Origin: Tepidamorphus sp.
GTDB lineage: Bacteria; Pseudomonadota; Alphaproteobacteria; Rhizobiales; Tepidamorphaceae
Assembly: GCA_028280885.1 (NCBI GenBank)
Contig: JANQKY010000089.1
Location: 25,253-89,252, forward strand
Direction: 5' to 3'
Length of the DNA: 64,000 nt
Positions 56,855 to 64,000 of the stretch are shown here, piece by piece; the first letter of the stretch is position 1, and each line of letters starts with the position of its first letter. The notes beneath the pieces were generated by a model. It saw nothing but the letters and a program-made list of their open reading frames with translations. It was not told the origin of the DNA and made no database searches. The position numbers and the translations under genes were made by a program.

Positions 56855-57733
56855 ATGGAGCTTTTCGCACATCAAATCCTGTCCGGGCTTGCGACCGGCG
56901 GCATCTATGCCTGCATGGCGCTGGCGATCGTCATGATCTACCAGGCGATCCATCACCTCAACTTCGCGCAAGGCGAGATGGCGATGTTCTCGACCTTCAT
57001 CGCCTGGCAGCTCATCGAATGGGGCTTTCCCTACTGGATCGCCTTCTTCCTGACGATCGCGATCTCCTTCGTCGGCGGCGTCGTGATCGAGCGCACGGTG
57101 TTCAAGCCGCTGCATCGCGCGCCCGTGCTTGCCCATATCGTCGCCTTCATCGCCCTTTTTGCGATCTTCAACTCGCTCGCCGGCTTCATCTGGGACTTCA
57201 CCATCAAGTCCTTCCCGACGCCGTTCGGCCAGCAGTCGCTGTTTGGCAGCGGCCTGATCAGCGCCCATGACACGGGCATGATCGTCGTCACCCTGGTGCT
57301 TTTGGGGCTGTTGTTCCTGTTCTTCCGCCACACCCGCATCGGCCTTGCCATGCGGGCGGCCGCCAGCAATCCGGATTCCGCCCGGCTGGTCGGCGTCCGG
57401 GTCGGCTGGATGATCGCGCTCGGCTGGGGCATGGCGGCGGCAATCGGCGCGGTCGCCGGCATGCTGATCGCCCCGGTCGTGTTCCTGGAGCCGAACATGA
57501 TGCTGGCGATCCTGATCTACGGCTTCGCCGGCGCCGTGGTCGGCGGCCTGATCAGTCCCGGCGGCGCGGTGATCGGCGGGTTTGCCGTCGGCGTCGTCGA
57601 GAACCTCGCTGGAACCTACGTGCCGGTGGTCGGCCAGGAAATGAAACTGACGATCGCGCTGGCGCTGATCGTCGCGGTATTGATGTTCAAGCCGACCGGC
57701 CTGTTCGGCGCCCGGCTCGTGACGAGGGTGTGA
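56855..57733 (+). CDS. livH: branched-chain-type ABC transporter permease LivH
   Basis: A 292-residue inner-membrane permease with eight or so hydrophobic segments. The LivH marks are GLATGGIYACMALAIVMIYQ, HHLNFAQGEMAMFSTF, AMRAAASNPDSARLVGVRVG and the EAA-like FAGAVVGGLISPGGAVIGGF. Its end overlaps the next gene. Confidence 0.94.
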   Translation: MELFAHQILSGLATGGIYACMALAIVMIYQAIHHLNFAQGEMAMFSTFIAWQLIEWGFPYWIAFFLTIAISFVGGVVIERTVFKPLHRAPVLAHIVAFIALFAIFNSLAGFIWDFTIKSFPTPFGQQSLFGSGLISAHDTGMIVVTLVLLGLLFLFFRHTRIGLAMRAAASNPDSARLVGVRVGWMIALGWGMAAAIGAVAGMLIAPVVFLEPNMMLAILIYGFAGAVVGGLISPGGAVIGGFAVGVVENLAGTYVPVVGQEMKLTIALALIVAVLMFKPTGLFGARLVTRV

Positions 57734-57735
57734 GC

Positions 57736-58764
57736 ATGACGGATCAAAGCATGACCTCTGAAGCGCCCGCGCAAGGTAGGGGCAAGCCCGTTGCCGAACG
57801 CGCGGGCATCCCCGTCGGACTCAAGCGCGCGGCCCTGCTCATTGGCCTGATCATCGCGATCGCCCTGCCCTTCATGGTCAAGAACTTCACCATCTTCCAG
57901 CTCACCACGGTGATGATCTACGCGATCGCGATCCTGGGCCTCAACCTGCTGACCGGCTTCAACGGCCAGTTCTCGCTCGGCCACTCGACCTTCATCGCGA
58001 TCGGCGCCTATACCACGGCGATCCTGATGGAATTCGGCGGCTTCGGCTTCTATGCGACCCTGCCGCTGGCGGCCCTGTTCTGCTTCATCGTCGGCTTCCT
58101 GTTCGGCCTGCCCGCGCTCCGGCTTGAGAGCATCTATCTGGCGCTCGCCACCTTCGCGCTTGCGGTGGCAACGCCGCAGCTCCTGAAATCCGCCCCCTTC
58201 GAGCCCTGGACGGGCGGCGTCCAGGGCCTGCTCGTCTTCAAGCCGGAGGCACCCTTCGGAATTCCGCTCAATTCCGACCAGTGGATGTATTTCGTCACGC
58301 TCGTCATCGGCCTCGTGCTCGCCTTCTTCGCGGTCAACCTGGTCGGCAGCCGCACCGGGCGGGCGATGATGGCGATCCGCGACAATCCGATCGCCGCCCG
58401 CGCGATGGGCATCAATATCGCGCTCTACAAGACCACCACCTTCGGCGTCTCGGCGGCCTATGCCGGCATCGCCGGATCGCTGTCGGCCGTCGTCGTGCAG
58501 TTCGTCGCCCCCGACAGCTTCACCTTCGTCCTGGCGATCGGCCTGTTCGTCGGCCTGGTGATCGGCGGGGTCGGCTCGATCCCCGGCGCCCTGTTCGGCG
58601 GCGCCTTCCTGGTCTATGTGCCAAATATTGCCGAAGAGCTTTCCAAGGGACTTGCCGGAGCAGCCTATGGCGCGATCCTGCTCCTGGTCATCTACCTGAT
58701 GCCGGCGGGTGCGGCCGGCCTCGTCCGCGCTATAGTTATGAAAGTGCTGAACCGGCGCGCGTGA
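57736..58764 (+). CDS. livM: branched-chain-type ABC transporter permease LivM
   Basis: A 342-residue permease. YAIAILGLNLLTGFNGQFSL with GHSTFIAIGAYT, LPALRLESIYLALATFALAV, MAIRDNPIAARAMGINI and FVGLVIGGVGSIPGALFGGA are family blocks. A polar N-terminus of about 35 residues precedes the first helix. Start may be the ATG at 57736 or the GTG at 57730 overlapping the livH stop. Confidence 0.93.
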   Translation: MTDQSMTSEAPAQGRGKPVAERAGIPVGLKRAALLIGLIIAIALPFMVKNFTIFQLTTVMIYAIAILGLNLLTGFNGQFSLGHSTFIAIGAYTTAILMEFGGFGFYATLPLAALFCFIVGFLFGLPALRLESIYLALATFALAVATPQLLKSAPFEPWTGGVQGLLVFKPEAPFGIPLNSDQWMYFVTLVIGLVLAFFAVNLVGSRTGRAMMAIRDNPIAARAMGINIALYKTTTFGVSAAYAGIAGSLSAVVVQFVAPDSFTFVLAIGLFVGLVIGGVGSIPGALFGGAFLVYVPNIAEELSKGLAGAAYGAILLLVIYLMPAGAAGLVRAIVMKVLNRRA

Positions 58765-58791
58765 AGGCGCCGGAAACACGGGAGGAAATGA

Positions 58792-60006
58792 ATGATCAAG
58801 CGTTCCTTGACTGTCCTTGCGGGGATGACGGCCCTTGCAGTCGCCGCGCTCCCCGCGTCCGCCCAGACCTACGGGCCGGGCGCCAGCGACACATCGATCA
58901 AGATCGGCAACATCAACCCCTATTCGGGCCCGGCATCCGCCTATGGCACGATCGGCAAGACGATCGATGCCTATTTCAACAAGCTCAACGCCGAGGGCGG
59001 CATCAACGGCCGGCAGATCGAGCTGGTCTCCTATGACGACGGCTACAGCCCGCCCAAGACGGTCGAGCAGGCCCGCAAGCTGGTGGAGAGCGACGAGGTG
59101 CTGTTCATCTTCCAGAGCCTCGGCACGCCGACCAACACGGCGATCCACAAATACATGAACGTCAAGAAGGTGCCGCAGCTCTTCGTCGCCACCGGCGCGA
59201 CGAAATGGGGCGATCCGGACAACTTCCCCTGGACGATGGGCTGGCAGCCCAACTACCAGAGCGAGGGGCGCATCTACGCATCCTACATCCTCGAGAACGA
59301 GCCGGACGCCAAGATCGGCGTGCTCTACCAGAACGACGACTACGGCAAGGACCTGCTTCAGGGCCTGAAGGACGGGCTCGGCGACAAGGTCGACATGATC
59401 GTCGCCGAGGTGCCCTACGAGACGTCGGATCCGACGGTCGATTCGCAGATCATCAATCTGAAGGCCTCCGGCGCCGACGTGCTGGTGACGATCGCCACGC
59501 CGAAATTCGCAGCCCAGTCAATCCGCAAGGTCGCCGAGAGCGGCTGGAAGCCCCTGCACATCGTCAACAACGTCTCGCAGTCGGTCGGCGGCGTGTTGAA
59601 GCCGGCCGGCTTCGAAAACGCCAAGGGCATCCTGTCGACGGCCTACACCAAGGATCCGACCGACCCGCAATGGGCCGACGATCCGGCTTACAAGGAATGG
59701 GCAGCCTTCATGGACGAGCACTATCCCGAAGGCGACAAGTCCTCGAGCTTCACCGTCTATGGCTATGCCGCCGCCCAGACGCTGCAGAAGGTTCTCGAAC
59801 AGGCCGGCGACGACCTGACCCGCGAGAACATCATGAAGCAGGCCGCCAACCTCAACGACTTCGAACTCGGCATGCTGCTGCCGGGCATCGTCATCAACAC
59901 CTCGGACACGGATTTCTTCCCGATCGAGCAGATGCAGATGATGCGCTTCAACGGCGAGGGCTGGGAGCTGTTCGGCCCGGTCATCGACGGGTCGGTGGGA
60001 AGCTGA
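58792..60006 (+). CDS. livK: branched-chain-type ABC transporter substrate-binding protein
   Basis: A 404-residue periplasmic binding protein with signal peptide (residues 1-24, LTVLAGMTALAVAALPASAQ) and a Peripla_BP_6 fold (IKIGNINPYSGPASAYGTIG, VSYDDGYSPPKTVEQARKLV, IGVLYQNDDYGKDLLQGLKD). It is the ligand-choosing part of the LivGFHM importer. Related proteins in Rhodopseudomonas bind aromatic and dicarboxylic acids rather than amino acids. With pim-like genes next door a carboxylate ligand is plausible, so the liv name only marks the family. Confidence 0.9.
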   Translation: MIKRSLTVLAGMTALAVAALPASAQTYGPGASDTSIKIGNINPYSGPASAYGTIGKTIDAYFNKLNAEGGINGRQIELVSYDDGYSPPKTVEQARKLVESDEVLFIFQSLGTPTNTAIHKYMNVKKVPQLFVATGATKWGDPDNFPWTMGWQPNYQSEGRIYASYILENEPDAKIGVLYQNDDYGKDLLQGLKDGLGDKVDMIVAEVPYETSDPTVDSQIINLKASGADVLVTIATPKFAAQSIRKVAESGWKPLHIVNNVSQSVGGVLKPAGFENAKGILSTAYTKDPTDPQWADDPAYKEWAAFMDEHYPEGDKSSSFTVYGYAAAQTLQKVLEQAGDDLTRENIMKQAANLNDFELGMLLPGIVINTSDTDFFPIEQMQMMRFNGEGWELFGPVIDGSVGS

Positions 60007-60043
60007 GCCGCACGGCCGGCACTCCGGCAACGAGACCCTATGG

Positions 60044-60072
60044 ACCGGGCCGCTCTGGCCCGGTTCTTCTTG
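60044..60072 (+). terminator. intrinsic terminator after the binding-protein gene
   Basis: A perfect 8-bp stem (ACCGGGCC / GGCCCGGT) with a 5-nt loop is followed by TCTTCTTGT. It starts 37 bp after the stop codon and probably ends the importer transcript. Confidence 0.75.
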
Positions 60073-60107
60073 TCCGCCGGCCGATCGCACCGTAACCGGG
60101 AACCGCC

Positions 60108-61307
60108 ATGAAAGTGACAGCGCTCGACACCTTCATCGTCGGCAATCCGCCGCCGCACGAGGGCGGCCGCTACTTCGTCTTCGTCAAGCTTGCGACGGAT
60201 AGCGGCATCACCGGCATCGGCGAGGTCTACACGGCAAGCTTCGGGCCGAAGACGCTTGCCGCCATGATCGCCGACGTCTTCGAGCGCCACGTGATGGGCG
60301 CCGATCCGTTCCGCATCGAGACCCTGTGGCGGCAGGTCTATGGACGCGGCTATTCGCAAAGGCCGGACATTTCCCTGATGGCCGTCCTGTCCGGCTTCGA
60401 GATGGCGCTGTGGGACATCGCCGGCAAGGCGCTCGACAAGCCGGTCCACGCGCTGCTCGGCGGCAAGGTGCACGAGCGGCTGCGCAGCTACACCTATCTC
60501 TATCCCGATCCCGCCGACGGGGCCTATTCCAACTCCCCCGTCTATTCCGATCCGGATGCGGCGGCCAAAGCCGCGCTTGCCTGCGTCGAGCAGGGCTTCA
60601 CCGCGGTCAAGTTCGATCCGGCCGGCCCCTATTCCGTCTTCGATCCGCGCCAGCCGCGCCTGGAAGACCTCGATCGATCCGAAGCCTTCTGCAAGCGCAT
60701 CCGCGAGGCCGTCGGCGACCGGGCCGACCTGCTGTTCGGCACGCACGGGCAGTTCACCCCGGCCGGCGCGATCCGGCTTGCCCGGCGGCTCGAGCCCTAT
60801 GATCCGCTCTGGTTCGAAGAGCCGACGCCGCCGGAAATGCCGGAGGAAATGGCGAAAGTCGCCCACGCAACCGGCATTCCGATCGCAAGCGGCGAGCGGC
60901 TGACGACGAAATACGAGTTCGCCCGCCTGCTCGACACCGGCGCGGCCGCGATCCTGCAGCTCAATCTCGGCCGGGTCGGCGGCCTGCTGGAGGCCAAGAA
61001 GATCGCCGGCATGGCCGAGACCCGCTATGCCCAGATTGCTCCGCATCTGTATTGCGGCCCGGTGGTCGGCGCGGCCAATATCCAGCTTTCGGCGGCGAGC
61101 CCGAATTTCCTGATCCTGGAATCGATCCGCGACTGGAGCGGCTTTCATGCCGAGATCCTGAAGACCCCGATCCGCTGGGAGGACGGCCATGTGATCCCGC
61201 CCGATGCCCCCGGCCTCGGCGTCGACTTGAACGAGGAGGTCGCCCGTGCACATCCTTACGTCGGCAACGACCTGCACCTGATGCCCGCCGATACGCCAAT
61301 CTGGTGA
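60108..61307 (+). CDS. enolase-superfamily (mandelate racemase/muconate lactonizing) enzyme
   Basis: A 399-residue protein with the N-terminal capping domain (residues 1-120) and the barrel domain. Metal-ligand candidates E237 or E238 (LWFEEPTP) and E263 (IASGERLTTK) are present, with H313 (APHLYCGP). However, the usual first ligand Asp strand reads LLFGTHGQF (G211-T-H-G-Q) instead of a D-x-N type, and the usual QPD is QLN (N286). A sugar-acid dehydratase related to galactonate dehydratase is the nearest guess; the altered ligands make it uncertain. A REP-B copy starts directly after its stop codon. Confidence 0.82.
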   Translation: MKVTALDTFIVGNPPPHEGGRYFVFVKLATDSGITGIGEVYTASFGPKTLAAMIADVFERHVMGADPFRIETLWRQVYGRGYSQRPDISLMAVLSGFEMALWDIAGKALDKPVHALLGGKVHERLRSYTYLYPDPADGAYSNSPVYSDPDAAAKAALACVEQGFTAVKFDPAGPYSVFDPRQPRLEDLDRSEAFCKRIREAVGDRADLLFGTHGQFTPAGAIRLARRLEPYDPLWFEEPTPPEMPEEMAKVAHATGIPIASGERLTTKYEFARLLDTGAAAILQLNLGRVGGLLEAKKIAGMAETRYAQIAPHLYCGPVVGAANIQLSAASPNFLILESIRDWSGFHAEILKTPIRWEDGHVIPPDAPGLGVDLNEEVARAHPYVGNDLHLMPADTPIW

Positions 61308-61444
61308 CGGTTCAGCGGGGACGGGGCTCTTGTTTTCAGCTTGGCCACCCCCTCGGAGGTCATCCCCGGACTTGTTCCGGGGACCCATGAACACAGTCGC
61401 CAGCGGAGGTGTTCATGGATTGCCGGGACAAGCCCGGCAATGAC
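61308..61444. repeat. REP-B repeat, full copy
   Basis: A 137-bp element begins CGGTTCAGCGGGGACGGGG immediately after the stop codon of the enolase-superfamily gene. It has the same module order as the copy at 47.4 kb, and ends GCCGGGACAAGCCCGGCAAT then GAC. Differences between the two copies are scattered substitutions. Confidence 0.85.
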
Positions 61445-61481
61445 AGCAGAGTGGGTGAAGACCGGGTACCACCCTCTCCTT

Positions 61482-61528
61482 CGTCATCCCGGAAATCGCG
61501 ATAGCGATTATCCGGGATCGGGGAGCCC
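61482..61528. repeat. REP-A repeat, left half
   Basis: CGTCATCCCGGAAATCGC, a 4-nt loop, GCGATTATCCGGGATCGG and then GGAGCCCG. The right half is missing. It lies 38 bp after the REP-B copy and 54 bp before the next gene. Confidence 0.85.
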
Positions 61529-61582
61529 GTACCCCATCGATGGATGTGACAAATCATTCTATTCCCCTTGGGAGTTACAAAC

Positions 61583-62488
61583 ATGCGCTACGGCTTCATC
61601 GGACTTGGCCATCTCGGCGGCAATCTTGCCGCCAACCTCATGAAACACGGCTTTGCCGTCACCGTCTCCGACCGAGACCGACAGGCAGCCGACCGGCTGA
61701 TCCCTTCGGGCGCGGCCTGGGCGGACACGCCGAAGGCGGTGGCAGCGGCCTGCGACGCGGTGATCACCTGCCTGCCCGCGCCGGCGGTGAGCGACGCCGT
61801 CCTGTTCGGCGATAACGGCATCGTCGAGGGGCTTGAGGGCGGCACCTGGATCGAGATGTCGACGCTCGGCCGCGACGAGATCCGCGCCTTCGCGGAACGG
61901 GCGAAGCAGCACGGCATCGAGACGCTCGAGGCGCCGGTGACCGGCGGCGTCCATCGCGCCGCCCATGGCGACATCACCGTTTTGGTGGGCGGCGACGCAG
62001 CGCTGTTTGAAGCGCACAGACCCGCCTTTACGGCGATGGGCGGCGAGATCTTCCACATGGGCCCGCTCGGCTCGGCCGCCGTGATCAAGGTGATCACCAA
62101 CATGCTCGCCTTCATCCATCTGAAAGCCGCCGGCGAGGCGCTGATGCTGGCACAGCGCGGCGGGCTCGATCTTGGCCAGGCCTTCGAGGCGATCCGCGCC
62201 TCCTCGGGCAATTCCTTCGTCCACGAGACCGAGAGCCAGGTGATCCTGAACGGCAGCTACGATATCGGCTTCACCATGGATCTCGCCTGCAAGGATCTCG
62301 GCTTCGCCATGCAGTTCGGCCGCGAGTTCGGCGTGCCGCTCGAGCTTGCCGGCATGACCGCCCAGACCTTCATTGCGGCCCGCGAGGCCTATGGCGGCGA
62401 TGCCTGGTCGCCGAAGATCGTCAAGCTCCTGGAAGACGCCCTGTCGACCAGGCTGCGCGCCGACGGGTTCCCCGCCAGACTGGAATGA
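61583..62488 (+). CDS. NAD(P)-dependent 3-hydroxyisobutyrate dehydrogenase-family oxidoreductase
   Basis: A 301-residue beta-hydroxyacid dehydrogenase. The Rossmann start FIGLGHLGGNLAANLMKHGF (residues about 5-24) has the G-x-G-x-x-G motif. EAPVTGGVHRAAHGDITVLV is the substrate-binding block, and the catalytic lysine is in AVIKVITNMLAF. Substrates in this family are 3-hydroxyisobutyrate, tartronate semialdehyde or similar; which applies is not clear. GGGAG precedes the ATG by 9 bases; upstream in-frame TTG is less likely. Confidence 0.9.
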   Translation: MRYGFIGLGHLGGNLAANLMKHGFAVTVSDRDRQAADRLIPSGAAWADTPKAVAAACDAVITCLPAPAVSDAVLFGDNGIVEGLEGGTWIEMSTLGRDEIRAFAERAKQHGIETLEAPVTGGVHRAAHGDITVLVGGDAALFEAHRPAFTAMGGEIFHMGPLGSAAVIKVITNMLAFIHLKAAGEALMLAQRGGLDLGQAFEAIRASSGNSFVHETESQVILNGSYDIGFTMDLACKDLGFAMQFGREFGVPLELAGMTAQTFIAAREAYGGDAWSPKIVKLLEDALSTRLRADGFPARLE

Positions 62489-62569
62489 CGGGCCTGCCGG
62501 AAAACGGCTTCCGGAGCGCGGCGCGCCTTCCTATGATGCGCCCGGCTTGAGGCAACCGGGAGGCTCACC

Positions 62570-63841
62570 ATGTCCGCGCTCGAAACCGTCTTTTCGCTGG
62601 AAGCAGCCCAGCTCAAATACGGCGAAGGCGCCGTCAACGAACTGGGCTGGGAGCTTGGCCGGCTCGGCCTGAAGCGGGTGCTGCTGGTCGCCGACCCGGT
62701 GTTGCGCGACTTCGGCGTCACCGAACGGGTGATCGCCCAGATCGAGGCCGCCGGCGCCCGGGCCGTGCTCTACGAGGAGATCGCCGTCGAACCGACGCTT
62801 GAAAGCCTGCAGCAGGCCGCCGATTTCGCCAAGACGCAGGATGTCGACAGCTTCATCGGGCTTGGCGGCGGTTCGACCATCGACACCGCCAAGGTCGCGA
62901 ACCTGATCACGGTTCATGGCGGCGAGATCATGGACTATGTCAATCCGCCGATCGGCGCCGGCCGCAAGCCCGCTTCACCGCTGCGCCCGCTGATCGCGAT
63001 CCCGACCACCTCCGGGTCCGGCTCGGAAGCAACGACGGCGGCGATCCTCGACATCCCCGACCTGAAAGTGAAGACCGGCATCTCCCACCGCGTCATGCGG
63101 CCGCTGCTGGCGATCGTCGATCCCGGGCTTGCCCGCACGACGCCGGGCGCCGTCACCGCGTCGGCCGGCCTCGACGTCGTCTGCCACGCCGCCGAGAGCT
63201 ACATCTCGAAACCCTTCGACACCCGCCAGAAACCCGCCGATCCGGGCGACCGGCCGCCCTATCAGGGCTCCAACCCGGTCGCCGACATCTGGTCGATGCA
63301 GGCCCTGTCGATGGGCGGCACCTATCTTGCCCGCGCGGTGAAGGACGGCGAGGACCTGGAAGCGCGCGGCACGATGATGCTGGCCGCGACCATGGCCGGC
63401 ATCGGCTTCGGCACGGCGGGCGTCCACATCCCCCATTCCTGCGCCTATCCGATCGCCGGGCTGAAACACGCCTATACCCCGCCCGGCTACCGCACCAACC
63501 ACGCCTTCGTGCCGCATGGCTTCTCCGTCATCGTCACCGCGCCGGCCGCCTTCCGGTTCACCTATGACGCCGCGCCCGAGAAGCACATCAGGGCGGCCGA
63601 ACTGCTGACCGGCGCGCCTGCCGACGATCCGGGGCCGGACAGCCTGCCGAATGCGCTGATTGATCTGATGAAGCAGGTCGGCGCGCCGAGCGGCATTGCC
63701 GAACTCGGCTATACGGAAGAGGACATTCCGGCGATCATCGACGGCGCGCTGAAGCAGCAGCGGCTGCTGGTGCTGGCCCCGAAGGCGCCGGAGCGCGCGG
63801 ATCTGGAGCGGATTTTGCGGGAGTCGATGCGGAATTGGTGA
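62570..63841 (+). CDS. iron-containing alcohol dehydrogenase (hydroxyacid-oxoacid transhydrogenase-like)
   Basis: A 423-residue group III alcohol dehydrogenase. The NAD site is FIGLGGGSTIDTAKVANLIT (residues about 96-115). The IPTTSGSGSEAT block is typical, and the iron ligands are expected in DVVCHAAES and in the GVHIPHSCAYPIAGL and NHAFVPHGFSV histidines. Length and the KHAYTPPGY region resemble ADHFE1-type hydroxyacid-oxoacid transhydrogenase more than FucO. It is 81 bp after the dehydrogenase gene; a palindrome follows 20 nt after its stop. Confidence 0.9.
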   Translation: MSALETVFSLEAAQLKYGEGAVNELGWELGRLGLKRVLLVADPVLRDFGVTERVIAQIEAAGARAVLYEEIAVEPTLESLQQAADFAKTQDVDSFIGLGGGSTIDTAKVANLITVHGGEIMDYVNPPIGAGRKPASPLRPLIAIPTTSGSGSEATTAAILDIPDLKVKTGISHRVMRPLLAIVDPGLARTTPGAVTASAGLDVVCHAAESYISKPFDTRQKPADPGDRPPYQGSNPVADIWSMQALSMGGTYLARAVKDGEDLEARGTMMLAATMAGIGFGTAGVHIPHSCAYPIAGLKHAYTPPGYRTNHAFVPHGFSVIVTAPAAFRFTYDAAPEKHIRAAELLTGAPADDPGPDSLPNALIDLMKQVGAPSGIAELGYTEEDIPAIIDGALKQQRLLVLAPKAPERADLERILRESMRNW

Positions 63842-63861
63842 GGGGCGCTGTCGGGGCTGGT

Positions 63862-63896
63862 ATCGGCTTGACCGGCATCGAGCCGGTCAAGCCGAT
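63862..63896 (+). terminator. 35-nt palindrome after the alcohol dehydrogenase, recurrent 3' element
   Basis: Perfect 15-bp arms (ATCGGCTTGACCGGC and complement) around ATCGA. Relative to the pncB copy at 43.91 kb two base pairs differ and both are compensated on the other arm. TTTCC follows, only a weak T-run. Confidence 0.75.
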
Positions 63897-63944
63897 TTCC
63901 CCCCTTGCATGTTGTTCTGACCGTTCTGTGAGAGATTGAGCGGT

Positions 63945-63976
63945 GTACCCGGGCCGGTGGCCACCGGCCCGGGTAC
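63945..63976. repeat. perfect 32-bp palindrome without spacer
   Basis: GTACCCGGGCCGGTGG is followed immediately by its exact reverse complement. It lies in the 159-bp stretch after the alcohol dehydrogenase, in no gene, close to the window end. It could be the end signal of a convergent gene beyond the window or a dyad operator. Confidence 0.8.
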
Positions 63977-64000
63977 GGACGGACGGGACCGTTCTCCCTT

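Overview
The window is GC-rich, densely coding DNA with small intergenic gaps. It most probably comes from a Hyphomicrobiales (Rhizobiales)-type alphaproteobacterium. The supporting signs are the aerobic, CobN-type cobalamin pathway, Irr-like iron-control boxes beside bacterioferritin, a pim-type dicarboxylate operon of the kind known from Rhodopseudomonas, and abundant palindromic intergenic repeats of the CGTCATCCCGG class. No rRNA, tRNA, phage, IS or CRISPR feature is visible.

Layout. 0.2-8.2 kb holds housekeeping and stress genes: a GNAT acetyltransferase, bacterioferritin and its ferredoxin, a LysR regulator divergent from a glutathionyl-hydroquinone reductase, a Nudix hydrolase, a metallophosphoesterase, a YbaK-type deacylase and two small secreted proteins. 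8.3-30.8 kb is a nearly complete cobalamin cluster. It has cobalt uptake (cbtBA) under one B12 riboswitch and DUF1636-cobW-cobN-cobG-cobH-cobI-cobJ under a second. The other transcription units are cobD, cobP-cobO-cobQ, cobK, cobL-cobE-cobM, cbiD and cobA-cobB-cobT-cobV. CbiD stands where the classical aerobic CobF would be expected, and CobG looks damaged: it carries a repeat element read in frame and lacks its C-terminal iron-sulfur region. 30.9-34.9 kb encodes envelope and secreted proteins (a V8-like protease, a lytic transglycosylase, a DUF3179 protein). 35.4-43.0 kb is a xylose-type ABC transporter (xylF, xylH, xylG) continuing directly into a di-haem oxidoreductase, an ASPIC/UnbV repeat protein and an aldose 1-epimerase. 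A class II glutamine amidotransferase and nicotinate phosphoribosyltransferase follow.

45.4-54.0 kb, on the minus strand, has the order and content of a pimFABCD-type beta-oxidation operon (multifunctional hydratase/dehydrogenase, CoA ligase, thiolase, two acyl-CoA dehydrogenases, then an SDR). It diverges from an IclR regulator and a complete branched-chain-type ABC importer (livGFHMK order) at 54.4-60.0 kb. The likely theme is uptake and beta-oxidation of a carboxylic or dicarboxylic acid. An enolase-superfamily enzyme, a 3-hydroxyisobutyrate dehydrogenase-like enzyme and an iron-type alcohol dehydrogenase end the window.

Two mosaic repeat families (called REP-A and REP-B here) are scattered through intergenic gaps. 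One copy lies inside cobG, one at the 5' end of a secreted-protein gene and one cluster inside the pim-like operon. A separate 35-nt palindrome recurs about 20 nt after two unrelated stop codons, with compensatory base changes. I see no clearly new multi-gene system; the best leads are the repeats, the altered cobG/cbiD corrin pathway and the transporter-linked di-haem/ASPIC module.
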